Source of the DNA: Helicobacter sp. MIT 11-5569
GTDB taxonomy: Bacteria; Campylobacterota; Campylobacteria; Campylobacterales; Helicobacteraceae
Direction of reading: 5' to 3'
DNA length: 64,000 bases
Assembly (NCBI RefSeq): GCF_000765695.2
Contig: NZ_JRPB02000001.1
Location: 369,361 to 433,360, forward strand
In this document: positions 47,004 to 55,990 of the stretch, piece by piece
Layout: each line of letters opens with the position of its first letter
How positions within the stretch are numbered: position 1 is the first letter of the stretch
Translations under genes and position numbers: made by a program
The notes under the pieces: model-generated
Databases searched by the model: none
What the model was told of the DNA's origin: nothing
What the model saw: the letters and a program-made list of their open reading frames with translations, nothing else

Positions 47004-48074
47004 TTAAATTCTTTTAAATGCTGCATTTAATAAATGCTTTAATGATTCCACATTAACATTACTCGCGCTTGAAACTCCCAATACAAAAAGTGGTTTTATA
47101 ACATCGTATTTTGTATCAAAATTCTCTTCTTGTGTGTAACATTGTGGAATCTCTACATTTTTTTTAAGCCCAAAATTCTTATCTTTTATGAAAGATTCTA
47201 TAAGATTTGCTGCATCTTCTGTTGCATCACTCTTTGAAAACATAATCCCAAAAGGACGATTTTCTAGTTTTTTACTAAACTTACTCACCTCTAAACGCAA
47301 TATGTCAAATTGCTCATCTAAAGTCCTATAATTTACTAAATCTAGCACAAAAAGTAAAAATCTCGTGCGTTCAATATGGCGCAAAAACTCTATTCCAAGT
47401 CCTTTCCCTTCACTTGCTCCACCGATAATTCCGGGAATATCTGCTATAACAAAAGATTGATAATCCCCTACATTTACAATTCCGAGACTAGGAATTAACG
47501 TTGTAAATTCATAGTTTGCAATTTCAGGTTTTGCATTTGATAGCACAGAAACAAGTGTAGATTTTCCTACATTTGGAAAACCCACAAGCCCGACATCAGC
47601 GATAAGTTTAAGCTCCAAGCGAATCGTTTTTTCAACTCCGGGCAAACCTTTTTGCGCATAAATAGGACGTTGATTTGTAGCATTTTTGAAATGCACATTA
47701 CCTAATCCACCTTTGCCACCTTCTAAAAATAATATTTTTTGTGTTTCATCTAGTAAATCTAAAAGCAAATCTCCACTTTGACTATCAAAAACTTGAGTCC
47801 CCGGAGGCACAACAATGATTAAATCTTCACCTTTTTTACCAGATTTGTTACGCCCTTCACCCGGACGTCCATTTTGCGCTTTGAAATGTTTGTGTCCTCG
47901 AAAATGTGAAAGCGTATCTGTATTTCTATCGACTTGAAAATACACATTGCCACCTTTGCCACCATCACCACCATCTGGACCTCCATTAATGACAAATTTC
48001 TCACGGCGAAAAGAAACTGCGCCTTCTCCACCTTTGCCAGAAGATACAAAGATTTCAACACAATCAACAAACAT
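47004..48074 (-). CDS. obg: Obg-family GTPase (CgtA)
   Basis: Obg is an essential ribosome-associated GTPase involved in 50S maturation and stress control. The 356-residue protein has the glycine-rich Obg fold (about 1-157, [20 protein letters not shown]), then the G domain with G1 [13 protein letters not shown]2/G3 ([24 protein letters not shown]) and G4 FSKSD. The extra C-terminal domain of some Obg proteins is reduced. It follows rplU-rpmA, the standard order, after a small hairpin. Confidence 0.96.
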   Translation of the reverse strand: MFVDCVEIFVSSGKGGEGAVSFRREKFVINGGPDGGDGGKGGNVYFQVDRNTDTLSHFRGHKHFKAQNGRPGEGRNKSGKKGEDLIIVVPPGTQVFDSQSGDLLLDLLDETQKILFLEGGKGGLGNVHFKNATNQRPIYAQKGLPGVEKTIRLELKLIADVGLVGFPNVGKSTLVSVLSNAKPEIANYEFTTLIPSLGIVNVGDYQSFVIADIPGIIGGASEGKGLGIEFLRHIERTRFLLFVLDLVNYRTLDEQFDILRLEVSKFSKKLENRPFGIMFSKSDATEDAANLIESFIKDKNFGLKKNVEIPQCYTQEENFDTKYDVIKPLFVLGVSSASNVNVESLKHLLNAAFKRI

Positions 48075-48098
48075 TAAATAGCCTTAGAGTATTTGGCT

Positions 48099-48123
48099 CA
48101 AGATTCCGTAGTTTGGAATCTTG
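48099..48123 (-). terminator. Hairpin between rpmA and obg
   Basis: CAAGATTCC and GGAATCTTG form a 9-base perfect stem with a 7-base loop. No T-run follows on the minus strand, so it may attenuate or protect mRNA ends and not end transcription fully. Both arms carry the over-used GATTCC/GGAATC word. Confidence 0.45.
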
Positions 48124-48134
48124 AAATGCAGTGC

Positions 48135-48392
48135 TTAAGAAGCAGGAAGAATAGAGACTTTTTTGCGATTTCTATCTTTTCTTTCAAAAGATACGATTCC
48201 ATCAATCAATGCAAAAATTGTGTGATCTTTACCGATTCCCACATTGTTTCCCGGATGAACTTTTGTTCCTCTTTGGCGAATAATAATATTACCCGCACGC
48301 ACAAATTGACCGCCAAATTTCTTAACACCTAAGCGGCGTCCCGCGGAATCACGGTTATTTTGAGTGCTACCCTGACCTTTCTTGTGTGCCAT
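48135..48392 (-). CDS. rpmA: 50S ribosomal protein L27
   Basis: This 85-residue protein starts [20 protein letters not shown] and continues [21 protein letters not shown], the L27 signature. The N-terminus reaches the peptidyl transferase centre of the ribosome; it lacks the extra cleaved leader seen in Firmicutes. It follows rplU by 24 bases and precedes obg across a small hairpin. Confidence 0.97.
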   Translation of the reverse strand: MAHKKGQGSTQNNRDSAGRRLGVKKFGGQFVRAGNIIIRQRGTKVHPGNNVGIGKDHTIFALIDGIVSFERKDRNRKKVSILPAS

Positions 48393-48416
48393 TTTAACTC
48401 CTTAAATGTCGCAATC

Positions 48417-48728
48417 TTAAGCCGCAATTTTTACTACGTGCACACGCGTAAAATCTCGTCTAAAACCTCTTTTTGTTTTACTATCTTTTCTACGGCGTTT
48501 CTTAAAAGTAATGACTTTTTTGCCTCTGCCTTCATTGATGACCTCTAGCTCAACTTTTGCACCCTTCACATAAGGTGCACCTAGCTTAATATCATCGCCA
48601 TTGCAGATTGCTAAAACTTCATTGACTTCAACTTTTGACTTTGGCTCAAGGTTTAAGCAATCTAGCAAAATAATATCGCCCTCACTTACCTTGTATTGTT
48701 TGCCTCCATTCGCAATGATTGCATACAT
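48417..48728 (-). CDS. rplU: 50S ribosomal protein L21
   Basis: This 103-residue protein begins [20 protein letters not shown] and contains the [16 protein letters not shown] block ([16 protein letters not shown]) and the basic [22 protein letters not shown] tail of L21. It binds 23S rRNA in the 50S subunit. It is the first gene of the rplU-rpmA-obg-proB operon; the AT-rich 85-base gap before ridA holds its promoter and no other gene that I see. Confidence 0.97.
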   Translation of the reverse strand: MYAIIANGGKQYKVSEGDIILLDCLNLEPKSKVEVNEVLAICNGDDIKLGAPYVKGAKVELEVINEGRGKKVITFKKRRRKDSKTKRGFRRDFTRVHVVKIAA

Positions 48729-48813
48729 AATACAATTCCTTAAAATTTGAAGTTATTTTTTATTAAAACTTAATAAAAGGCTAAATTTTATCTTAATTTT
48801 TATTAATAAAACT

Positions 48814-49188
48814 TTAATTCACAATTGCAATACATTCAATCTCTACAAGCGCATTTTTGGGCAAGACTTTTACGCCAACTGTGCTTCTTGCTGGTTTATG
48901 CTCCCCAAAAAATTCTGCATAAATAGTATTCACAATCCCAAAATCTTCCATATTGCTTAAAAAAATTGTTGTTTTTACAACTTTATCTAAACCGCTATTT
49001 CCTGCTTTTAACACCTCTTTTAAATTCTGTAACACTTGTCTTGTTTGCACACTAATATCGCCGATTAATTCCCCTTGTGGCGTTAAACCAATTTGCCCAG
49101 AGGTATAAAGCATTCCATTGACTTTAATTGCTTGAGAATAAGGACCAATAGCCTGAGGTGCATTTTGTGTTGCAATAATTTCTAACAT
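48814..49188 (-). CDS. ridA: RidA family enamine/imine deaminase
   Basis: RidA hydrolyses reactive enamines and imines formed by PLP enzymes such as threonine dehydratase. The 124-residue protein has AIGPYSQAIKVNGMLYTSGQIGL at the N-terminus, the catalytic arginine in PARSTVGVKVLPKNALVEIE, and normal length. It is a single gene divergent from the secreted-protein gene to its right, with a 69-base shared upstream region. Confidence 0.94.
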   Translation of the reverse strand: MLEIIATQNAPQAIGPYSQAIKVNGMLYTSGQIGLTPQGELIGDISVQTRQVLQNLKEVLKAGNSGLDKVVKTTIFLSNMEDFGIVNTIYAEFFGEHKPARSTVGVKVLPKNALVEIECIAIVN

Positions 49189-49257
49189 ATAGATTCCTTT
49201 ACTTTTTTGTGTAATTTATTATAAAATTATAGCAAATTTCGTTTTTAAGGATTTCTT

Positions 49258-49620
49258 ATGCAATCACTTTTAAGAGTTCTAAGTATTAGTGTTCTTGTAT
49301 TTTCTTTGACCAACAGCACTCTATATGCAGATATTTTTGTAACTCCAAAACCCTCTGAAAATAAATCATATACATACACCGTAGTTTCACCTCTAACACC
49401 TTTTGATGAAACTTTAAAAAGAGAAATGGAAAAATATCCTAAAGATTCTGCATTTTTTGTTGATGGTAGAACAGGAAAAATCATTTCTGTTGCTAAACCT
49501 CCAAAAACAAGACCAACCACAGAATCGCAATATAAAGCTACTCCAGAAAATTTACCTGCGCCTATAAGAAATGCGGCTCCTTATGAAATGCAAGAAGAAC
49601 GCATTGAACTTTTACAATAA
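49258..49620 (+). CDS. Secreted hypothetical protein upstream of moaD
   Basis: This 120-residue protein has a Sec-type signal peptide (about residues 1-24, ending TLYA) and a hydrophilic, Pro/Thr-rich mature part with no cysteine. I recognise no family. A TATAAA box lies about 35 bases upstream and AAGGATT gives the ribosome site. It is ten bases from moaD, so it may share the molybdopterin transcript, although its predicted export makes a direct cofactor role unlikely. Confidence 0.65.
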   Translation: MQSLLRVLSISVLVFSLTNSTLYADIFVTPKPSENKSYTYTVVSPLTPFDETLKREMEKYPKDSAFFVDGRTGKIISVAKPPKTRPTTESQYKATPENLPAPIRNAAPYEMQEERIELLQ

Positions 49621-49630
49621 AGGAGTGTTT

Positions 49631-49852
49631 ATGATAGAAGTAGAATTTTTAGGACCTCTTGGCAATAAAACTTATAAAAGTAATGCTACAAATTTACACG
49701 CATTAAAAGAAGAATTGCAATCCATTCCAGAAATAAAGGAATGGTTAAAAGACTGCGCAATTGCTTTAAATGATGAGATTATCACTTCTTTAGATACTCC
49801 CATCAAAGAAGGAGACAGAATTGCTATGCTTCCTCCTGTATGCGGTGGATAA
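49631..49852 (+). CDS. moaD: Molybdopterin synthase sulfur carrier subunit MoaD
   Basis: MoaD is a ubiquitin-like protein whose C-terminal Gly-Gly carries the thiocarboxylate sulfur for molybdopterin synthesis. The 73-residue frame starts at an ATG after AAAGGAGTGTTT and ends in PPVCGG, the required double glycine. A longer frame upstream overlaps the secreted-protein gene and is rejected. The stop overlaps the moaE start (TAATG), giving strict pairing with its catalytic partner. Confidence 0.94.
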   Translation: MIEVEFLGPLGNKTYKSNATNLHALKEELQSIPEIKEWLKDCAIALNDEIITSLDTPIKEGDRIAMLPPVCGG

Positions 49853-50310
49853 TGCAAGACACAAAGGACCTATTACTTTATAATGGCGCATTAGATACCA
49901 CAACAATTTATGCGCAATGGTATGCCTTTGGAACTAAACACAACCTAGGCGCAAATGTTATTTTTACAGGAATAGTGCGCGCTGAAAATGGGTGTGATGG
50001 CTTAAGCTTTGATATTTATAAACCTCTTTTAGAACAATGGTTTAACACATGGTGCAAAAAAGCGCAAAACTTAAATGCGTATTTAAAAATGGCACATGCA
50101 CAAGGCGATGTGCTTAACCATCAAAGCTCTTATATGGCAGGTGTTTTTAGCTCGCAAAGACGCGCAAGTTTGGAAATTTTTGAAGATTTTATCGAAGACT
50201 TTAAGCATAATGCCCCTATTTGGAAATATGATTTAAAGCAAGGAGAAAGAATTTATGCAAAAGAGCGCAGCTATCATCTCCCACATAGTGGAATCCTAAG
50301 TGAAGAATAA
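49852..50310 (+). CDS. moaE: Molybdopterin synthase catalytic subunit MoaE
   Basis: MoaE binds the sulfur-charged MoaD tail and converts precursor Z into molybdopterin. The 152-residue protein starts on the moaD stop codon. It has the GANVIFTGIVRAENG segment, an AHAQGDV-type histidine and arginine region, and the late NAPIWKYD lysine block typical of MoaE. It is followed three bases later by the frameshifted mobB. Similarity is moderate; context makes the call firm. Confidence 0.92.
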   Translation: MQDTKDLLLYNGALDTTTIYAQWYAFGTKHNLGANVIFTGIVRAENGCDGLSFDIYKPLLEQWFNTWCKKAQNLNAYLKMAHAQGDVLNHQSSYMAGVFSSQRRASLEIFEDFIEDFKHNAPIWKYDLKQGERIYAKERSYHLPHSGILSEE

Positions 50311-50313
50311 TTC

Positions 50314-50800
50314 TTGAAAGCTGTTGCATTTACAGGAAATTCTAATAGCGGAAAAACAACGCTGATTGAAAAACTCTCTTTGCTCTTAAATGCTCAAGAA
50401 AAAAAAAGTTGCAATCATCAAACATGACCCAAAAGATAAAGCAAAACTTGATACGCAAGGTAAGGATTCCGCGCGCTTTTTTAATAGTGGAGCTGATGTA
50501 GCGATTCTAGGAAGCACACAAACAACTTTGCGATTCCATTATGCTTTAAGTTTGGAATCCCTAAAAGCGCAATTTAGCACCTATGATTATCTTTTTGTAG
50601 AAGGCTTAAAAGAATTGCCATTGCCAAGAATTTGTGTCGCTAGAGATTCTTTTGATACGCGCTTTTTACCCTTTATCCAAGCAATCGCTATTGATTCTAG
50701 CATTCCTAAAGAATCCCTAAAACCCTATCAATTAGAAATTTTAGATTTAAATAATCCCTTAGAAATCCTAAAATGGATTGACACTAACATAAAGGAATAA
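50314..50800 (+). pseudogene. mobB: MobB GTP-binding adaptor, frameshifted at an A9 tract
   Basis: From a TTG start three bases after moaE the frame encodes MKAVAFTGNSNSGKTTLIEK, the MobB P-loop (residues 8-16), then reads through an A9 run and stops after 37 codons at 50427. One frame over, from the same run, an open frame continues KKVAIIKHDPKDKAKLDT to a normal MobB end at 50800. With eight A instead of nine the product is an intact 161 residues. So the gene is either a fresh frameshift, phase-variable, rescued by slippage, or a sequencing error. MobB helps attach GMP to molybdopterin and is dispensable in other bacteria. Confidence 0.8.
50399..50407 (+). repeat. A9 homopolymer in mobB
   Basis: Nine consecutive A residues where the mobB reading frame breaks. 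Runs of this length are prone to slippage in Helicobacter, on replication and during transcription. Confidence 0.9.
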
Positions 50801-50801
50801 T

Positions 50802-51329
50802 ATGCAAGCAAAAATAGGAATCTTAACCATTTCAGACCGCGCAAGTGCTGGAATCTATGAAGATATTTCTGGAAAAGCGATTTTAGAAACTCTACAAGAA
50901 TATCTTATTACTCCTTTTACGCATAGCTATTGCGTAATTGCTGATGAATTAGAACTGATTAAAAAGAAGCTTATTGAACTTGCAGATGAAGAATCTTGCG
51001 ATTTAATCGTAACAACTGGGGGAACTGGTCCCGCACTGCGTGATGTAACACCCGAAGCCACAGAAGCTGTATGCGAAAAAATGCTTCCTGGCTTTGGAGA
51101 ACTTATGCGCCAAACTAGCTTAAAATATGTCCCAACAGCGATTCTATCACGACAAACTGCTGGAATCTACCACAAAAGCCTAATCATCAACCTTCCGGGC
51201 AAACCAAAATCTATCCGCGAATGCTTAGATTCTGTTTTTCCCGCTGTTCCTTATTGTCTTGATTTAATCGGAGCAGCATATTTAGAAACAAATCCTTCTG
51301 TTATCCAAGCATTCCGACCAAAATCTTAA
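50802..51329 (+). CDS. mogA: Molybdopterin adenylyltransferase MogA
   Basis: MogA adenylates molybdopterin before molybdate insertion. The 175-residue protein shows ILTISDRASAGIYEDISG at the start, the LIVTTGGTGPALRDVTPEATE substrate loop and the LPGKPKSIRECLD motif, and ends in a GAAYLETNP tail typical of MogA rather than MoaB. It follows mobB by one base and closes the moaD-moaE-mobB-mogA run. No moeA, moaA or modABC is in this window. Confidence 0.92.
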   Translation: MQAKIGILTISDRASAGIYEDISGKAILETLQEYLITPFTHSYCVIADELELIKKKLIELADEESCDLIVTTGGTGPALRDVTPEATEAVCEKMLPGFGELMRQTSLKYVPTAILSRQTAGIYHKSLIINLPGKPKSIRECLDSVFPAVPYCLDLIGAAYLETNPSVIQAFRPKS

Positions 51330-51331
51330 AG

Positions 51332-51910
51332 CTAATTTGCAACAATATATGCTTTTAAAATCTTTTGCTCTCTAATAGGTTTATCTGCATAATCTGTCTG
51401 CGTATATTCTATCTTGCGCAATGTTGTAAAACTTTCTTGTTGATGTTCTTTGCTAATTTCACCAAAAATTGTATGCTTTCCATTTAAATGTGGAGTGCGT
51501 GTTGTCGTGATAAAAAATTGACTTCCATTTGTATTAGCACCTGCATTTGCCATTGCTAAAATTCCTGCTCTATCAAAGGCATATCCCTTTGCAATCTCAT
51601 CTTCAAAATCCTCCCCCCATATGGATTCCCCGCCTCTTCCTGTGCCTGTTGGGTCTCCCCCTTGAATCATAAATTTACGAATGACACGATGAAAAATAAC
51701 TCCATTATAATATCCGTTATTAATGTGTGTTATAAAATTTTCAACCGCTTTTGGAGCAACTTCTGGAAATAAATCTAAAGTAATCTTGCCTGAAGTTGTC
51801 TCCAACACTGCTTGAATAATCTTATTTTGCTCTTGCGCATTTAAAGATAGGATTCCAAGCCCAGCAACAAGACTGACTCTAAACAAAAAGAGAATTAACG
51901 CTTTCATCAT
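51332..51910 (-). CDS. Secreted cyclophilin-type peptidyl-prolyl isomerase
   Basis: This 192-residue protein has an N-terminal hydrophobic signal (to about residue 25, LSLNAQ) and a compact cyclophilin domain: [48 protein letters not shown] and [12 protein letters not shown]. Active-site Arg and Phe (FHRV, SQFF) are present. It probably speeds proline isomerisation in the periplasm. Its first codons lie within the end of prs (32-base overlap), so the two are coupled. Confidence 0.92.
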   Translation of the reverse strand: MMKALILFLFRVSLVAGLGILSLNAQEQNKIIQAVLETTSGKITLDLFPEVAPKAVENFITHINNGYYNGVIFHRVIRKFMIQGGDPTGTGRGGESIWGEDFEDEIAKGYAFDRAGILAMANAGANTNGSQFFITTTRTPHLNGKHTIFGEISKEHQQESFTTLRKIEYTQTDYADKPIREQKILKAYIVAN

Positions 51911-52808
51911 TGTTTATCCTTTTAATCACTTCTGCAAATAATGGTGCAACACTTAAAATTTTAATCTTTTCACAGCTTTGTTGCAATGGAATCGTATCTG
52001 TTACAATCACTTCATCAATCGCATCATTTGAGATTCTTTCATACGCAGGACCACTAAATACCGCGTGTGTTCCTAACGCAATAACACTTGTCGCACCTTT
52101 TTGTTTAAAAGCAGCCGCAGCCTTTACCATTGTTCCAGCTGTATCAATCATATCATCAATTAAAATCACATCTTTACCTTCTACACTTCCAATGACATTC
52201 ATCACTTCGCTTTCATTTGCCTTTTCACGTCTTTTATCAATAATTACAATATCAAGCCCCAAAAGTTTTGCAAAATATCTAGCGCGCGCTACACCTCCAA
52301 TATCTGGACTTGCAACAATCGGATTTTTAAGATTTTTCTCCATTATATAATCTTTAAAGACGATTGACCCATACAAATTATCCACAGGAACATCAAAGAA
52401 TCCTTGAATTTGCCCAGCATGTAAATCCATAGTGATTAAACGCGTGATTCCAGCACGTTGGAGTAAATCCGCGACAAGTTTTGCTGTAATTGGCACACGT
52501 GGTGCTGCCTTTCTATCCTGCCTTGCATAGCCAAAATAAGGCATAATAATATTAATACTCTTTGCAGAACTGCGTTTTAACGCATCTATCATTATTAATA
52601 ATTCCATTAAATGGTCATTTACAGGTGCGCAAGTTGGTTGAATCACAAACACTTCTTTTCCGCGCACACTTTCACACAAACGGATACTAATCTCCCCATC
52701 GCTAAAACGCGTAACTTCCGCTTTAGATAACTCTACATCTAAAACTTTAGAGACATGTTGAGAAAACTCCTTATGAGCACTTCCTGTAAAAATCTTGTAA
52801 TCTTGCAT
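51879..52808 (-). CDS. prs: Ribose-phosphate pyrophosphokinase
   Basis: Prs makes PRPP from ribose-5-phosphate and ATP for purine, pyrimidine, histidine and NAD synthesis. The 309-residue protein has [20 protein letters not shown] at the start, the [14 protein letters not shown] loop, the [14 protein letters not shown] region and the PRPP motif [15 protein letters not shown]. An AGGTTACTA stretch precedes the ATG. It is co-translated with the secreted cyclophilin. Confidence 0.97.
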   Translation of the reverse strand: MQDYKIFTGSAHKEFSQHVSKVLDVELSKAEVTRFSDGEISIRLCESVRGKEVFVIQPTCAPVNDHLMELLIMIDALKRSSAKSINIIMPYFGYARQDRKAAPRVPITAKLVADLLQRAGITRLITMDLHAGQIQGFFDVPVDNLYGSIVFKDYIMEKNLKNPIVASPDIGGVARARYFAKLLGLDIVIIDKRREKANESEVMNVIGSVEGKDVILIDDMIDTAGTMVKAAAAFKQKGATSVIALGTHAVFSGPAYERISNDAIDEVIVTDTIPLQQSCEKIKILSVAPLFAEVIKRINNDESVNSLFV

Positions 52809-52935
52809 TAGTAACCTTTTGTGTGAAATAAAAAGTAAATTATAAACCTTACAAACTTAAAGGATTTGTCTTTTTTGCTAAAAGGTTTTAAAAATTTCTG
52901 CTAAAATTTCTCATTTATAAATTTCAAGGATAAAA

Positions 52936-54894
52936 ATGCACACAAATTTCAAACAAAATATTGTAGAAACTCTAAAAAATAGCTCTCCAAAAGAATTAGA
53001 AGCATTCTGTAATGCGAGATTCCAAAGTAACTTAGCCTTTTTTCAAGCAGCAAATTATCCTAATCTTTTTGAAGTGCTACAAACTCCAGCTAAAGAATAT
53101 CAGCTTTATATAGGGCAAGAAGGTGTTAATATCTTAAATTTCAAACAAAATACTTTTATGTATGCGGTCGTTGATGGGAAATCTACAATGCTAGATGTGC
53201 ATGAAAACTGCGCTTATAATCCTCCCATTAATGAAAAATGGAATCACATTTTTGGAGGAAAAGCCTCTTTTGTAGGAGATGAATATCCTTATAGCAACAT
53301 CTTTATTGATGAAATTTTAAATTACACACTCAAAAATGGTGGAATTGTTGATAATCACTTGCCTAGTGATTTTCTGCCAAGTTTAAACCTATTTGGATTA
53401 GGTGGGGGGATTTTCTTGCAGATTCTTATTGAAAATTATGCAACAATCCATAATTTTTTTATTTTTGAAGAATCCTTAGATTTATTTAGAATCGCATGCT
53501 TTTTTGTCGATTTTTCCCTACTTTTTAGCAAAACTCAAGACCAAGCAGGATATATTTTTTTAGAAAGCATCATGAAAAAAGAATATATCCAAAACTTTTT
53601 TCTAAGAAAAAAAATCACCACCTCTCTTATTCGATTTGAACTTATGCTTTATCAAACTCCAATTACACTAAATGCGCGCGATGTTGTTTATGAAATGCAT
53701 TCTCAAATTATGCGTGGATGGGGAACTTTTGAAGATGAGATGCGCGGAATCAAAAATAAACTTTCTTTTCCTATCCGCAAAATGCTCATCGAGCCAAAGC
53801 GCGTTAATGCTCCAATTTGCGTAGTGGCAAATGGACCAAGTCTTGACTTCTTGCTTCCATTTATCAAAAAGAATAAAAATAAAATGATTATTTTTAGCTG
53901 TGGAACCGCTTTAAAACCTCTGCTAAACTATGGAATCAAACCTGATTTTCAAATAGAAATCGAACGCCATGATTATTTGGGCGATGTTTTAAAATCTGCT
54001 CCTTTAGATGATATTCCTTTAATTGCTGCAAGCGTGCTTGATAAAAGCGCAAAAGAAGTTGCAAAAGAACTTTATCTCTTTGAACGTGATGGTAGTAGTG
54101 CTGCAAATTTAAATGTTCCACGTTTTAGAGTGCAATTTACTGCACCACTTGTTGGAAATGCTGGAGCGGCATTAGCAGCATATTTAGGAAGTGATGTGAT
54201 TTTATGCGGATTAGATTGTGGTTACAAAAAAGGTTCTAGTAAGCATGCTAAAAATTCCTATTATGGAGATGAAGATGCAGAAATCCCAGAAGACGCCTAT
54301 CCTGTGGCTGGAAATTTTAGCGATGATATTTATTCAGATGCGCTTTTTTCTCTATCAAAAACGACTTTAGAAGAAGCATTTAGCGCACTTAAACCTTTTC
54401 ATATTTTAAATTTAAGTGATGGCGCAAGGATTAATGGCGCACAACCTATACACCATGAAGATTTTGAGCTTAAAACAATCAACAAAAAAACAGCACTAAA
54501 ACAAATTAAATCTCTTTTTAGAGACCCAAAAAAAGAAGGATTCTACACAAAAGAAACACAAAAATACATTTTTGAAATTCTAGCTTTTAAAAACAAAATA
54601 CACGATACTTTCAAAATGAAAGTTTTTTCAAAACAAGATTTATTTGTAGCTTTGGATAAAGTTTATGAAGTAATTGCCATAGAATCTCTTAGCAATCCTT
54701 TTATTAGCATACTTTTTGGAGGAACTCTATGCCATTTTCTCTATGCAATTGCGTCTTGTTCTATACATACCCCACATAATAATATGCAAGATCTTTGGGA
54801 AAAAAGTTGCGAACTTTATCTTATAGGAATGGATAAAATGTTAGAATCCTTACGCGAAACACTTTTTGAAAAAAGTGGAACACCAATTGCTTAA
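52936..54894 (+). CDS. Motility accessory factor, Maf (DUF115) family
   Basis: This 652-residue protein matches the Maf/DUF115 family, linked to flagellin glycosylation with nonulosonic acids in Campylobacter and Helicobacter. The central domain (about 280-470) has APICVVANGPSLDFLLPFIKK, FSCGTALKPLLNYGIKPDFQIEIE and VILCGLDCGYKKGSSKH, a glycosyltransferase-like fold. A G6 run lies at residues 156-158. No flagellin or legionaminic/pseudaminic acid gene is adjacent. It starts after AAGGATAAAA and runs up to the FlgP-like gene. Confidence 0.88.
   Translation: MHTNFKQNIVETLKNSSPKELEAFCNARFQSNLAFFQAANYPNLFEVLQTPAKEYQLYIGQEGVNILNFKQNTFMYAVVDGKSTMLDVHENCAYNPPINEKWNHIFGGKASFVGDEYPYSNIFIDEILNYTLKNGGIVDNHLPSDFLPSLNLFGLGGGIFLQILIENYATIHNFFIFEESLDLFRIACFFVDFSLLFSKTQDQAGYIFLESIMKKEYIQNFFLRKKITTSLIRFELMLYQTPITLNARDVVYEMHSQIMRGWGTFEDEMRGIKNKLSFPIRKMLIEPKRVNAPICVVANGPSLDFLLPFIKKNKNKMIIFSCGTALKPLLNYGIKPDFQIEIERHDYLGDVLKSAPLDDIPLIAASVLDKSAKEVAKELYLFERDGSSAANLNVPRFRVQFTAPLVGNAGAALAAYLGSDVILCGLDCGYKKGSSKHAKNSYYGDEDAEIPEDAYPVAGNFSDDIYSDALFSLSKTTLEEAFSALKPFHILNLSDGARINGAQPIHHEDFELKTINKKTALKQIKSLFRDPKKEGFYTKETQKYIFEILAFKNKIHDTFKMKVFSKQDLFVALDKVYEVIAIESLSNPFISILFGGTLCHFLYAIASCSIHTPHNNMQDLWEKSCELYLIGMDKMLESLRETLFEKSGTPIA
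53404..53409 (+). repeat. G6 run in the maf gene
   Basis: Six consecutive G residues encode the end of GLGGG in the N-terminal part of the Maf protein. The run is in frame here. Some Campylobacter maf genes carry longer, phase-variable G tracts; this one is short. Confidence 0.6.
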
Positions 54895-54925
54895 CACAAA
54901 GTATCTTATGTCAAAAAGGATTGAA

Positions 54926-55501
54926 ATGGCAAGAAAAACATCAATTTCATTAGTTTTAGCAGGAATGCTTTTAGGAAGTAGTTTATTTGCTGCTCAAGTA
55001 AATTCAACAACAAGTAGTGCATCTGTAAGCCCAATAGGGAATGCAGGATTCCAAAACTCTGTTCAAAATTCTTCTATTGGAAGAAATTCAAATTCTCCTT
55101 CTAATTTACAAGGAATGGAAGTTGGGGGAGATGATATTGTAATTCCAAATGCTCCGATTATTACACCATCAAGCATTATTGAAATTAGCGCAATTGGTAT
55201 GGGGGTTGCACCTGAATCTACGGTATCTCCAGCGCAAGCATTAGCACTTGCTAAACGCGCAGCTATCGTAGATGCTTACCGCCAAATCGGTGAAAAAATG
55301 TATGGTATCCGCGTAAATGCACAAGATACAGTGCGTGATATGATGCTAAAGAATTCTACTGTTAAAACAAAAGTATTAGCAGTAATTCGCAATGCTGAAA
55401 TCATAGAAACTGTTTATAAAGACGGGCTTTGCCAAGTTAGTATGGAACTTAAACTTGATGGAAAACGATGGTATCGCGTATTAACCGGCGAACAATTCTA
55501 A
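54926..55501 (+). CDS. FlgP-like, LPP20-fold protein
   Basis: This 191-residue exported protein has a signal peptide (to about residue 23, SSLFAA), a Ser/Asn-rich linker, and an LPP20-type domain from about residue 85 (SAIGMGVAPE, then AQALALAKRAAIVDAYRQIGEKMYGIRV). The domain resembles FlgP, an outer-membrane basal-disk protein needed for motility in Campylobacter. No cysteine follows the signal, so it lacks a lipobox, unlike Campylobacter FlgP. The ATG after AAAAAGGATTGAA was chosen over upstream starts inside maf. Confidence 0.78.
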   Translation: MARKTSISLVLAGMLLGSSLFAAQVNSTTSSASVSPIGNAGFQNSVQNSSIGRNSNSPSNLQGMEVGGDDIVIPNAPIITPSSIIEISAIGMGVAPESTVSPAQALALAKRAAIVDAYRQIGEKMYGIRVNAQDTVRDMMLKNSTVKTKVLAVIRNAEIIETVYKDGLCQVSMELKLDGKRWYRVLTGEQF

Positions 55502-55983
55502 AATTAAGCATTTGTAGCCTGATATTTTTATCGGTATTTGGGTGCTCTAAGACACCCAATGCCCTACAAGATTCTACACCAAAAACAATTTTCTTCTCCA
55601 CTAACGCTTTTAAATTTTATGACTTAGGTTTTGTAAAATCCTATCCAAACCATACAACATTAGAAATTTTTAATGCAGGAATTGTGCTTTTAAAAATGGA
55701 TTGTTATAAAGATAAAATTTGTCTAAACACACAATGCTATGCTAAGGATTCTGTTATGCGGAAATTTTTTGGAAATGATGCGTTTAGAGAACTTGATTTT
55801 AATGCAATTTTAAAAGGACAAGAAATTTTTAGCGGAGAAAATAAGCGCAAAATCCAAAATGGTTTTGAGCAAAATATTATGCGTGAGGGAATGGAGCTAA
55901 ACTACAACACCACACAAGATTCCATAGAATTAGAGATTAAAGACTTGCAGAAAAAAACAATTTTTTCTCTTGCAATCCATTAG
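55468..55983 (+). CDS. Putative lipoprotein downstream of the FlgP-like gene
   Basis: This 171-residue protein starts within the end of the FlgP-like gene. A basic N-terminus and hydrophobic segment end in a lipobox (LSVFGC, Cys26), so it should be lipidated. The mature part is hydrophilic, with three cysteines in CYKDKICLNTQC. It occupies the place of flgQ in Campylobacter, where flgP and flgQ are paired, but it is shorter and I do not see clear similarity. A basal-body role is inference from context. Confidence 0.7.
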   Translation: MVSRINRRTILKLSICSLIFLSVFGCSKTPNALQDSTPKTIFFSTNAFKFYDLGFVKSYPNHTTLEIFNAGIVLLKMDCYKDKICLNTQCYAKDSVMRKFFGNDAFRELDFNAILKGQEIFSGENKRKIQNGFEQNIMREGMELNYNTTQDSIELEIKDLQKKTIFSLAIH

Positions 55984-55990
55984 GAATCCT

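Noticed and set aside
52861..52935. Sigma-54 promoter before maf
   Set aside because: A GG...GC pair is present, but the spacing is 13 and not 10 bases, and the flanking consensus is missing.
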